DNA from: DATBGO01 sp050011895 | GTDB taxonomy: Bacteria > Actinomycetota > Actinomycetes > Streptosporangiales > Streptosporangiaceae | Length of the DNA: 5,686 nt | Assembly (NCBI GenBank): GCA_050011895.1 | Contig: JBEKIF010000207.1 | Location: 1-5,686 of the forward strand | Direction of reading: 5' to 3' | In this document: piece after piece, positions 1 to 5,181 of the stretch | Numbering within the stretch: the first letter of the stretch is position 1 | Layout of the letters: each line of letters begins with the position of its first letter | Made by a program: the position numbers and the translations under genes | Notes under the pieces: generated by a model | The model's input: only the letters and a program-made list of their open reading frames with translations | What the model was told of the DNA's origin: nothing | Database searches by the model: none

Positions 1-2
1 AG

Positions 3-740
3 TCCGGATATGGCACCGCTTCGGGAAAAATGTATGAGTTCTTTGCAGACACTTCCATCGGCCAAACCGACATAGGGGGAGAGTTCGACAGCTTCTCCAC
101 CTTCCTGAATCTCTGCGCCGAGAATCCCCCAGCTGCAACCGATTTGCTCAGATCCACCGAACTTGGCGAGGTGGCAACCGCCAACCTCGTTGCTCGATTT
201 GGCAGGGAGGCGCGCCGTCTGCATGTAGATCTGCGCTACGAACGAAACCGGAAGGTTCTGGAGCTTCGCCACACCCTTGAGTCAGACCTGGTGGACAACG
301 GGGTTGACTTGCGCCAGGTTGCTGCACAGCGCGGCCAAATCAACTCCTTCATTGACAGGCTCGTCCCAGACATATCGGCTCCTGAGTCAGTGGCTCTGCT
401 GGCAGCACCGTCGAATCAGCATCCGACGCACGTCACTGTGAACCTAAACCCGCAAATCGTCCATGCCGCAGAAAGCACGATCGTCCAGAGTATCCAGGGT
501 ACGGTGCACCTTGGTCCTCGTCCTAAAGAGCTACTGGACCTCATCGAACGCTTGGGTGGGGCAGACGCGACCGCTCTGCAATCAGCGGTTTACGAGCTGG
601 AGGACCGAGATGCCCCGACAGAGAAACGATCAGCCGCCAAGCGCCATCTGATGAAATTCCTGGGCCAGGTCGCGGAGGGTGCACGCGACGTCGGGTTTGA
701 TCTACTAAAGAAGTACCTGGAGTCCAAGGCGGGGCTATAG
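3..740 (+). CDS. Unrecognised protein, probably 5'-truncated by the window edge
   Basis: I do not recognise this protein. The first ATG in the window is at 30 and gives 236 residues, but the frame is open back to base 3 with no stop and no clear Shine-Dalgarno before the ATG, so this may be the C-terminal part of a longer protein. It is soluble in appearance, with no signal peptide or membrane segment. Residues 36-120 (counted from the ATG) are charged and look helical. Residues 133-160 are rich in V, N and I and look like beta strands. Residues 163-236 form a compact helical tail (KELLDLIERLGG, then SAVYELEDRDAP, then a final LLKKYLESKAGL). A strand-rich linker followed by a short helical tail recalls C-terminal modules of multidomain bacterial proteins, but that is an impression only. 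It converges on the HNH gene and is visibly less GC-rich than the transposases. Real coding is likely; function is unknown. Confidence 0.7.
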   Translation, partial: SGYGTASGKMYEFFADTSIGQTDIGGEFDSFSTFLNLCAENPPAATDLLRSTELGEVATANLVARFGREARRLHVDLRYERNRKVLELRHTLESDLVDNGVDLRQVAAQRGQINSFIDRLVPDISAPESVALLAAPSNQHPTHVTVNLNPQIVHAAESTIVQSIQGTVHLGPRPKELLDLIERLGGADATALQSAVYELEDRDAPTEKRSAAKRHLMKFLGQVAEGARDVGFDLLKKYLESKAGL

Positions 741-844
741 CAGAGAGCCGTCCAGAGCCGTCATTTTCAAGACGTCCTTGACGGAAAGGCACAGCGGTGG
801 AACCAGGTATCCCGGTAGGGGTGTGCTCCCCGGTGCTCAAGCGG

Positions 845-862
845 TTGACACTTAACTGTCAG
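845..862. promoter_or_regulatory. Near-palindromic operator-like site, copy 1
   Basis: The site reads TTGACACTTAACTGTCAG: TTGAC and GTCA arms around an AT-rich TTAA centre. It fits the shared pattern YTGACRSTTRAVYGTCAR seen in two other places in this window. Bases 844-861 are the reverse complement of 880-897 with 16 of 18 matches. The symmetry and size suit a dimeric DNA-binding protein, such as a repressor; the cognate protein is not identified here. It sits between the ends of two converging genes, which is unusual for a promoter operator. Confidence 0.45.
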
Positions 863-878
863 TCGGAGCCCTCACCAA

Positions 879-896
879 TTGACAGTTGAGCGTCAA
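879..896. promoter_or_regulatory. Near-palindromic operator-like site, copy 2
   Basis: The site reads TTGACAGTTGAGCGTCAA, with perfect TTGAC/GTCAA outer arms. Its centre is 34 bp from that of copy 1, roughly three helical turns, which would place two bound dimers on nearly the same face of the DNA. Function is inferred from symmetry and repetition only. Confidence 0.45.
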
Positions 897-924
897 CTAC
901 AGGGATCGGGCGACCTCTCTCACT

Positions 925-1305
925 CTAACGGGTTTTGGTTCCTAGCCGGTTTACGTATAGCTCTCGCCATGGCGTACCCGGCCAAAGATGCCAAGAACAG
1001 TCCTGATACGTAGTCTCTAGGTAAAGAGCTATACGCTTCAACAGTTCTGCACTTTCACCGACCATGCCGATAACCAAATTGCATCGTGCGCATGCGAGAC
1101 CGCGAAGACAGTGGTGGCACGCCCGCAGCGGGCCACAACACCTATGGTCATGGTCTATATGCACCCGCTTGATGTCGTTAGCAAAAGGGACCTGACATAG
1201 ATAACACTTGCCTTCTTGCAATACCCAAAGGTCATTCCAATCGGCAGGAGTCATCTGGTATCGGCGCAGCCGGGCCAGGCTAGGCGCTGAAGGGGACTCA
1301 TTCAT
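925..1305 (-). CDS. HNH endonuclease, recombination endonuclease VII type
   Basis: The 126-residue product carries the core of the endonuclease VII (HNH, beta-beta-alpha-metal) family, metal-dependent DNA nucleases named after the phage T4 Holliday-junction resolvase. CYLC at residues 34-37 and CARC at 72-75 are the expected zinc-binding CxxC pairs. HIDHDH at 49-54 holds the metal and catalytic histidine/aspartate residues, and CARCN followed by a GMVGES helix matches the usual C-terminal half of the domain. An extra CHHC at 63-66 lies inside the loop. I chose the ATG at 1305 because GAGGG lies 9 nt upstream; a GTG at 1347 in the same frame adds 14 residues but has poorer spacing. Such genes occur in actinophages and as solitary chromosomal genes, so the substrate (branched DNA, phage packaging or mobility) is undetermined. 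The family call is firm; the role is not. Confidence 0.88.
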   Translation of the reverse strand: MNESPSAPSLARLRRYQMTPADWNDLWVLQEGKCYLCQVPFANDIKRVHIDHDHRCCGPLRACHHCLRGLACARCNLVIGMVGESAELLKRIALYLETTYQDCSWHLWPGTPWRELYVNRLGTKTR

Positions 1306-1807
1306 GTGCGCATTCCCTCGATTGGGTTCGCCGCTCGGCGATGCCACTTGGTTGCTGCCCTGACTAACAGGCGAGCAGCTGGCGACCGTGACCTGAATCG
1401 GTGAGCTGTTCTTGCCTGCATACGACGATGCTAGAGCCGGGGTCTGACGCTTAAACGTCAGGCTGCGGGCGGCTTGCTCGGGGCACTCCTGAGCAATCGT
1501 TCCAGTCGAGGCAGTAGCCGTCCCATTGTCCCGCCCAGTCGTAGACGCAGGCAGCAGACGTCAGCCGGGGCACATTGGGGGGCACATGACTGCGAGATCT
1601 GCTACGAAGAGATGAGAACCACCGCGATCTTCCCCGCAGGTCAGACGGCACGCCCGGTACATCCTCCCTGGTCAAGGGAGCCCATGCACAGGACCCGGCC
1701 TACAGGTCGGCTCGCCCGCCGGGCTGGCTCTGACATAGATAGCCCTTGATGAGCGATCTTGATGGGCGCACATCGGAAGCACTCAGATCACGGCGAACTT
1801 CTGCCGG
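1306..1807. other. About 500 bp with no supported gene
   Basis: Apart from the possible 14-codon extension of the HNH gene (to 1347), I see no convincing gene. Short open frames exist at 1474-1749 (+) and 1451-1675 (-), but both are arginine/proline/serine-rich, lack good ribosome sites and show no family motif. The plus frame contains a single CEIC motif that is not extended into a domain. A 6-bp hairpin (CTCCCT at 1664-1669, AGGGAG at 1675-1680) has no T-run. The stretch holds one operator-like palindrome at 1444-1461 and could be eroded coding DNA. Confidence 0.5.
1444..1461. promoter_or_regulatory. Near-palindromic operator-like site, copy 3
   Basis: The site reads CTGACGCTTAAACGTCAG, with perfect 6-bp arms CTGACG/CGTCAG around CTTAAA. 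It shares the TGAC-N6 to 8-GTCA spacing and TTAA centre of the sites at 845 and 879. It lies about 140 bp upstream of the HNH start codon. A TAGCAT hexamer on the minus strand (1433-1428) could be a -10 box for transcription towards the HNH gene, but no convincing -35 accompanies it. Confidence 0.45.
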
Positions 1808-2097
1808 TCAGGACACTGGCGTCACCTCAGCTTCGATGAGCACGGAGTCCCACTGCGCGCCGTCTGCGCCGTGACAGGTTGCTTCGAGCCGTACTGGATC
1901 ATCCAGATTGCCGCCAACTGGGTCCATTCTCCATGTCACTGAGGCCCTCGGCTGCATGCCGGCTGGCTGATTATTGGAGCGGTCATAGACGAAGGCCTGG
2001 AGGCAAACCTCGCCTGGCATGGCCGGATGGACACCGAAGCTGCCACATCGAAAAGCCAACCCCCCAGTCCATTCCATTGTGACGTCAAGTGCAGCTA
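1808..2097 (-). pseudogene. 3' fragment of IS-interrupted membrane protein gene
   Basis: This is the C-terminal part of a gene split by the IS630-family element. The open frame from the ATG at 2077 to the stop at 1808 gives 89 residues, but the same frame runs open through 2097, the TA target. Joined to the fragment at 3296-3512 with one copy of TA, it supplies residues 74-168 of the original protein, with CTA (Leu73) spanning the join. The sequence is acidic and strand-rich, with conserved-looking pieces such as VRLEATCHGADGAQW and a final LIEAEVTP, suggesting a beta-sandwich-like extracytoplasmic domain. That fold is inferred, not recognised by family. On its own this fragment lacks the membrane anchor and any good start site, so it is unlikely to be made in functional form. 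Confidence 0.8.
2096..2097. repeat. TA target-site duplication, left copy
   Basis: TA abuts the left terminal repeat of the IS630 element. The matching copy is at 3294-3295. TA duplication is the hallmark of the IS630/Tc1-mariner superfamily. Confidence 0.85.
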
Positions 2098-2121
2098 CAG
2101 AGGTTGAATGGCGGGGGTCTG
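2098..2121 (+). repeat. Left terminal inverted repeat of the IS630 element
   Basis: CAGAGGTTGAATGGC, two unmatched bases, then GGGTCTG. It pairs with 3270-3293 at 22 of 24 positions. The transposase stop codon lies only 4 bp inside it. Confidence 0.9.
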
Positions 2122-2125
2122 ATGG

Positions 2126-3204
2126 TTATGCCGGTTCGGGTTGGAGGGTGAGTCCGGTCTGGCCGAGGAACCCGTCGATGAGGCCGGGCCGGTACTGGAT
2201 GCGCTTGAGCCGGTTCCTGACGATGGCAGCCAGCTGGTCCACGTTGCGGGCGGCGAGGTTGCCCAGGCCGTTCTTCATGTTCGCCCAGGCGCCTTCGGCG
2301 GGGTTGAGGTCCGGGGCGTAGGCGGGCAGCTGGATGACGGTCAGCCAGTCCGGGTGCGCGCCGGTGAACGTGCGCATCACGGCGCTGATGTGTGTGTTGA
2401 GGTTGTCCCAGATCAGGATGACCGGGGCGTGCAGCTGGTGGTGCGCGGCGGTGATCAGGCCGGCGTAATCGGCTTCGGACATGCTGCGGCGCTCGCCCTT
2501 GCGTCCCCGGTGAATACGTATCCGGTAGAACAGGCGGCCCCGGCAGTCAGGCTTGAGGCAGACCAGCCCCGCCACCGATACGCGCCCTGAGCCCTTGCCG
2601 GACACCGCGACCACGGGGGTGTGACCGCGGCGGGCCCAGGTGCGGGCCTTCGGCGGGCGCAGGTTCTGGCCGGCCTCGTCCTCGAAGCAGATGTACGCCC
2701 CGGTCGCCGCCGCTAGCCTCGTACCTTCGCCCAGGTCACGGCCCGCCACGCGGTGACCGCCGCCTCGTCGCGCTCCATCGCGCGGTGCACCGGGACCTGC
2801 GGTGTCCACCCGATCCGGTGCAGCAGGTAAGAAGTGCCGCGCAACGTGTACCGGACGTGGAACAGCCGCCCGATCAGCGTGCTGACCCGGGCCAGCGTCC
2901 ACCGCTGGTCCTCGCCCCAGCCCCAGGCGGCTGGGCCGCCGTCCAGCGCTGCCTGCAGTTTCGCGAGCTGGGCCGGCGACAGGCGGCACCTGTCGCCGCC
3001 CGGGCCCCGCGACGCCAGCCCCGCCCGCCCCCCTGCCCGCCAGCGCCGCCGCCACTGATACGCCGACTTCGTGCTGACCCGCAGGCACCGGGCCACCTGC
3101 ACCGGCCTGACTTCCTGCTCGAACATCCGCGCGGCCTGCAGCCGCACCACCTCACGCCGGGCCCGTCCCTCACCGGACAGGCCACCACTATCCGGATACC
3201 TCAT
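2126..3204 (-). CDS. IS630-family transposase in two frames (-1 shift needed)
   Basis: This DDE transposase catalyses cut-and-paste transposition into TA sites. The first frame (3204 to 2713, 163 residues, starting MRYPDSGG as is usual for the family) holds a helix-turn-helix near residues 33-56 and a winged-helix segment near 102-133, which bind the element ends. It stops at TAG just after AWRAVTWAKVRG. The second frame, read one base back, continues with LAAATGAYICFEDEAG and runs to 2126. It carries all three catalytic residues: Asp of FEDEAG (2678-2680), Asp of IWDNLNTH (2405-2407) and Glu of NPAEGAW (2294-2296), with 36 residues between the last two. A -1 shift gives about 359 residues, normal for the family. 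I see no classic slippery heptamer near 2713-2745, so this is either an unusual programmed shift or an inactivating indel. The second frame is open back to 3088, but that upstream part reads as shadow sequence. Confidence 0.85.
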
Positions 3205-3269
3205 GATCCCGGCATAGACCGCCCGCCGGCCAAGATCACGCCGACACGCCGCCCATGATCAGACCGGCC

Positions 3270-3293
3270 CAGACCCAAGCCATTCAACCTCTG
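3270..3293 (-). repeat. Right terminal inverted repeat of the IS630 element
   Basis: Reverse complement of 2098-2121 at 22 of 24 positions; it reads CAGACCCAAGCCATTCAA and ends CCTCTG. The transposase start lies about 65 bp inside it. Confidence 0.9.
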
Positions 3294-3295
3294 TA
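3294..3295. repeat. TA target-site duplication, right copy
   Basis: This TA abuts the right terminal repeat and matches the TA at 2096-2097. Together with the left copy it fixes the element borders. Confidence 0.85.
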
Positions 3296-3512
3296 GCGGC
3301 TCGTTCGAGTCCAGGGTTACCCGAAGCTGGTATGTGTCGGAGCCGAGTCGCTCGACCTTGCCGCTGAGACACGGACGTCTCTCCTCTAGCCGCCGGGCTT
3401 GCTCGATCTCGCGAACGTCCTCGGCCGCGACTGCCTGACGGCGGGTGTAGCCCGCGCTGGCAAGTGCGATCAAGATCGCCACGATCGCAAGGATGAAAGA
3501 CGCGATAGCCAT
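3296..3512 (-). pseudogene. 5' fragment of IS-interrupted single-pass membrane protein gene
   Basis: This fragment encodes residues 1-72 and part of codon 73 of a 168-residue protein whose remainder is at 1808-2097. The N-terminus MAIASFILAIVAILIALASAG is one hydrophobic helix (about residues 4-20) followed by TRRQ and a charged stretch to about residue 46 (EDVREIEQARRLEERR). This predicts a single membrane anchor with a short helical stalk leading into a strand-rich C-terminal domain. No specific function is recognised; small anchored proteins of this plan are frequent in actinomycetes. The ATG at 3512 has no strong ribosome site, and I see no better start upstream. In the current sequence the frame reads through the IS end and stops inside the element at 3201, giving a 103-residue chimera with 30 foreign residues, so the native product is lost. 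Confidence 0.82.
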
Positions 3513-3645
3513 AGCGGCAACGCTAGCGCGGAACGACGAGGCCGAATGCTTCGTCCTCGCGCAGCCTGGCGCCAGCCATGGAAGTGCAGTTACCTAATTG
3601 GTTGGGTTATCCGGCGCTCTGCGCGCGTACGCTCTCTCACGACAT

Positions 3646-3683
3646 GGTCCCGATGGCTAACTCGGGGACCACCTGGGGACCAC
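3646..3683. repeat. GGGGACCAC direct repeat with inverted half-copy
   Basis: GGGGACCAC occurs at 3664-3672 and again at 3675-3683, with CT between. An inverted half-copy, GGTCCC, lies at 3646-3651. Closely spaced direct and inverted copies can be protein-binding sites, for example arm sites of a recombinase, but no integrase gene is present in the window. Confidence 0.4.
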
Positions 3684-3775
3684 ACGGCCTGCTACGCGTC
3701 AAACAAGCCGCACGTCGGCAATCACCGTGCCCACACGTAAAACACGCTCTGAGCTGCAATAGCTTCCAACCCTCC

Positions 3776-3778
3776 GTC
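3776..3778. repeat. GTC target-site duplication, left copy
   Basis: GTC directly precedes the left IS3 end and recurs at 5074-5076. Three base pairs is a usual duplication length for the IS3 family. Confidence 0.75.
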
Positions 3779-3812
3779 TGGACCGTACCCGCTTCGGTGG
3801 ACACCCGGCTTA
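3779..3812 (+). repeat. Left terminal inverted repeat of the IS3 element
   Basis: It starts TGGACCGTACCCGCTT and contains TGGACACCCG. It pairs with 5040-5073 at 26 of 34 positions, with the CCCGCTT and TGGACACCCG blocks fully conserved. Confidence 0.85.
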
Positions 3813-3840
3813 GCTGCCCGATTCGTCGGGAGAGCGAGAA

Positions 3841-4161
3841 ATGGGTTCGACACGCCGTTCATATACGCCGGAGTACAAGGCGCAGTCGGTAGCTTTCGTC
3901 GTTGACGGCGGCCGCCCGGTTGCTGAGGTCGCCCGGAACATCGGCGTCCATGAGATGACTCTTGGCAAGTGGGTGAAGGTGGCACGAGATGCCGCGGAGT
4001 CCGGGAAGAATCCGGATGCCCCGCTGGGTGAGTCCGAGCGGGCCGAGCTGGTCCGGCTGCGGGCTGAGTCCAGGGATGACAAGTCGGCGATTGCCGAGCT
4101 TCGGATGCAGGTGGAGTTCGCAAAAAAAGTAGCGACCTGGTTCGCGAAAGGCAGTCAGTGA
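3841..4161 (+). CDS. IS3-family transposase OrfA (HTH subunit)
   Basis: OrfA has 106 residues and is the DNA-binding part of the IS3 transposase. Residues about 6-45 form the HTH_Tnp_1 helix-turn-helix (YTPEYKAQSVAFVV, then AEVARNIGVHEMTLGKWV). Residues about 68-96 form a leucine-zipper-like helix (LVRLRAES, IAELRMQVEF) used for dimerisation. The ATG at 3841 is preceded by GGGAG with an 8-nt spacer, a good ribosome site. The last codons overlap orfB by the GTGA at 4158-4161. The run of seven A at 4122-4128 is in the right phase for a -1 shift into orfB, which would remove the final 10 residues of OrfA. In this family free OrfA usually acts as a regulator of transposition while the fusion is the transposase. 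Confidence 0.93.
   Translation: MGSTRRSYTPEYKAQSVAFVVDGGRPVAEVARNIGVHEMTLGKWVKVARDAAESGKNPDAPLGESERAELVRLRAESRDDKSAIAELRMQVEFAKKVATWFAKGSQ
4122..4128 (+). other. Slippery A7 heptamer for -1 programmed frameshift
   Basis: In the orfA frame the bases fall as A AAA AAA, the canonical phase for tandem slippage. After a -1 step, reading continues through 4128-4157 without a stop and enters orfB in frame at 4158. The fusion would have 96 residues from orfA plus 304, 400 in all, typical for IS3 OrfAB. I did not identify a downstream pseudoknot. Confidence 0.75.
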
Positions 4162-5042
4162 GATTCGCTGCTATCGCGGGCTGGGCTGATTCGGGCGCCT
4201 ATCCGGTGTCATTCATGTGTGCCTGGCTGGGCGTGTCACGTTCCGGCTATTACGCCTGGCGGGCCGCGGAGCCGTCCCAGCGGTCACGGGACGACTCCGC
4301 GCTTATCGCGGTCATGAAGAAGGTTTACGATGAGGCGCGCGGCAATCCTGGGGTGCGCCGGATGCGCGCGGGCCTGGCCGCCTTGGGTCACCTGGTCTCG
4401 CACAAGCGCGTTCACCGGCTGATGCAGGCCGCTGGCCTGCGAGGACGCCACCCGAAGGCGTGGAAGCGGACCACCATCGGCGGCGACAAGCCGGTCCCGG
4501 CCCCGGACCTGATCGGCCGGGACTTCACTGCCGCGCACCCTGACATGCGCTGGTGCGGTGATGTCACCTACATAAAGACGTGGGACGGATGGGCCTATCT
4601 CGCGACCGTCATCGACCTTTACTCGCGTAAAGTAGTCGGCTGGGCTACCGCCGCGCATATGCGGACCAGCCTGATCATCGCCGCTCTCGACATGGCCATT
4701 GCCACCCGGGAGCCGCCGGCCGGTGTGATATTTCATTCTGACCGCGGCTGCCAGTACACTTCCTCGGTTTTCGATGAGTACTGCACTAAGAATAACATCA
4801 GGCGATCCCTGGGAAGGACCGGGATCTGTTACGATAATGCCGTATCGGAATCGTTCTTCGCGACGTATAAGAAGGAGCTGATCCATACCCGCCCGTGGCC
4901 GACGCTCGCGAGCCTGGAGAAGGAGACGTCAGACTGGATTGCCAACTACTATAATCCAGTCCGGAGACATTCAACGCTCGGGTATTTGACGCCCCGGGAA
5001 TACGAACTAGGATATAGACAACTCAGTCAATTGGCAGCCTAA
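4158..5042 (+). CDS. IS3-family transposase OrfB (DDE integrase core)
   Basis: OrfB has 294 residues and supplies the catalytic core that cuts and joins the element ends through the IS3 circle pathway. Residues about 45-95 form the HTH_21 domain (VYDEARGNPGVRRMRAGL, KRVHRLMQAAGLRG). Residues about 125-285 form the retroviral-type integrase domain. The catalytic triad is complete: Asp135 in WCGDVTYI, Asp195 in FHSDRGCQY and Glu231 in NAVSESFF, with the classic 35 residues between the last two. The C-terminus NPVRRHSTLGYLTPREYE is also typical. The nominal GTG start overlaps the orfA stop, so independent translation would be coupled; the more likely active product is the OrfAB fusion. The TAA stop lies inside the right terminal repeat. 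Confidence 0.95.
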   Translation: MRFAAIAGWADSGAYPVSFMCAWLGVSRSGYYAWRAAEPSQRSRDDSALIAVMKKVYDEARGNPGVRRMRAGLAALGHLVSHKRVHRLMQAAGLRGRHPKAWKRTTIGGDKPVPAPDLIGRDFTAAHPDMRWCGDVTYIKTWDGWAYLATVIDLYSRKVVGWATAAHMRTSLIIAALDMAIATREPPAGVIFHSDRGCQYTSSVFDEYCTKNNIRRSLGRTGICYDNAVSESFFATYKKELIHTRPWPTLASLEKETSDWIANYYNPVRRHSTLGYLTPREYELGYRQLSQLAA

Positions 5043-5073
5043 ATCGGGTGTCCAAAAAAGCGGGAACACTCCA
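5040..5073 (-). repeat. Right terminal inverted repeat of the IS3 element
   Basis: Inverted partner of 3779-3812 (26 of 34 positions), ending TCCA at 5070-5073. It overlaps the orfB stop codon. Confidence 0.85.
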
Positions 5074-5076
5074 GTC
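5074..5076. repeat. GTC target-site duplication, right copy
   Basis: GTC follows the right IS3 end and matches 3776-3778. The next bases differ (CTGG against the CC before the left copy), so the duplication is 3 bp, not longer. Confidence 0.75.
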
Positions 5077-5181
5077 CTGGGGGTCAAGTGCTGGGCTTCC
5101 TCAAGCTTAAGTCTCGTCCACCAAGGGCCGCGCGTTGAGGAGTATGCCGACGCCCCATCACCAGCATGTGATCTCGCGTGG

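Larger units (their letters stand above)
741..924. other. Convergent intergenic gap
   Basis: This 184-bp gap lies between the stop codons of two converging genes. It contains the two operator-like near-palindromes described separately. It also has a weak inverted repeat, CCGTCA at 758-763 against TGACGG at 779-784, with no T-run, so I do not call a terminator. I see no gene in it. Confidence 0.6.
2098..3293 (-). mobile_element. Complete IS630-family insertion sequence, 1196 bp
   Basis: The element has 24-bp terminal inverted repeats with 22 matches, a flanking TA duplication, and one transposase locus on the minus strand that fills nearly its whole length. Its ends begin CAGAGGTTGAATGGC. It is markedly more GC-rich than the gene it interrupts, except at its ends, consistent with arrival from another genome. 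Excising it with one TA restores an uninterrupted reading frame across the insertion point. The transposase is split between two frames, so the copy may be inactive unless frameshifting occurs. Confidence 0.93.
3513..3778. other. Intergenic region left of the IS3 element
   Basis: This 266-bp stretch was contiguous with 5077-5181 before the IS3 element landed, making one gap of about 370 bp between the GIY-YIG gene and the membrane protein gene. It should hold the promoter of the membrane protein gene on the minus strand, but I find no clear -35/-10 pair. Short frames on the plus strand at 3399-3740 and 3578-3892 run across gene and element borders and are not supported. Its one notable structure is the GGGGACCAC tandem repeat. 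Confidence 0.5.
3779..5073 (+). mobile_element. Complete IS3-family insertion sequence, 1295 bp
   Basis: The element starts TGGA and ends TCCA, has imperfect 34-bp terminal inverted repeats (26 of 34 matching), a 3-bp GTC duplication, and the standard IS3 arrangement of orfA overlapped by orfB with a slippery A7 run. Both frames are intact and all catalytic residues are present, so the copy looks complete and potentially active. It inserted into an intergenic region, not a recognisable gene. It is of a different family from the IS630 element, so the two do not form a composite transposon. Confidence 0.93.

Noticed and set aside
758..784. Inverted repeat CCGTCA/TGACGG after the first gene, as a terminator.
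   Set aside because: Long loop, weak stem and no T-run; not enough for a terminator call.
845..896. The paired near-palindromes as terminal repeats of an insertion sequence or as a two-repeat CRISPR.
   Set aside because: No transposase frame lies between them, the unit is only about 50 bp, and there are no spacer-sized repeats; an operator-like role fits better.
1192..1748. CTGACATAGATA with flanks repeated at 1192-1210 (inside the HNH gene) and 1730-1748, 17 of 19 bases identical, hinting at a decayed second HNH copy.
   Set aside because: Similarity stops at 19 bp, the second copy lacks the HNH and CxxC motifs in any frame, and a 12-base exact match in a window of this size is expected about by chance.
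1451..1749. Overlapping short open frames on both strands (74 residues minus, 91 residues plus, the latter with a CEIC motif).
   Set aside because: Compositions are R/P/S-rich, no ribosome sites, no family features; long stop-free frames arise easily in high-GC DNA.
2785..3258. Plus-strand open frame of 157 residues across the IS630 element.
   Set aside because: It is antisense to the transposase and proline/arginine-rich, a shadow of the GC-rich minus-strand gene.
4284..4886. Minus-strand open frame of 200 residues inside the IS3 element.
   Set aside because: Antisense shadow of OrfB, which has a complete DDE core.
2098..5073. Composite transposon formed by the two insertion sequences.
   Set aside because: The elements belong to different families with unrelated ends, and each has its own target duplication.
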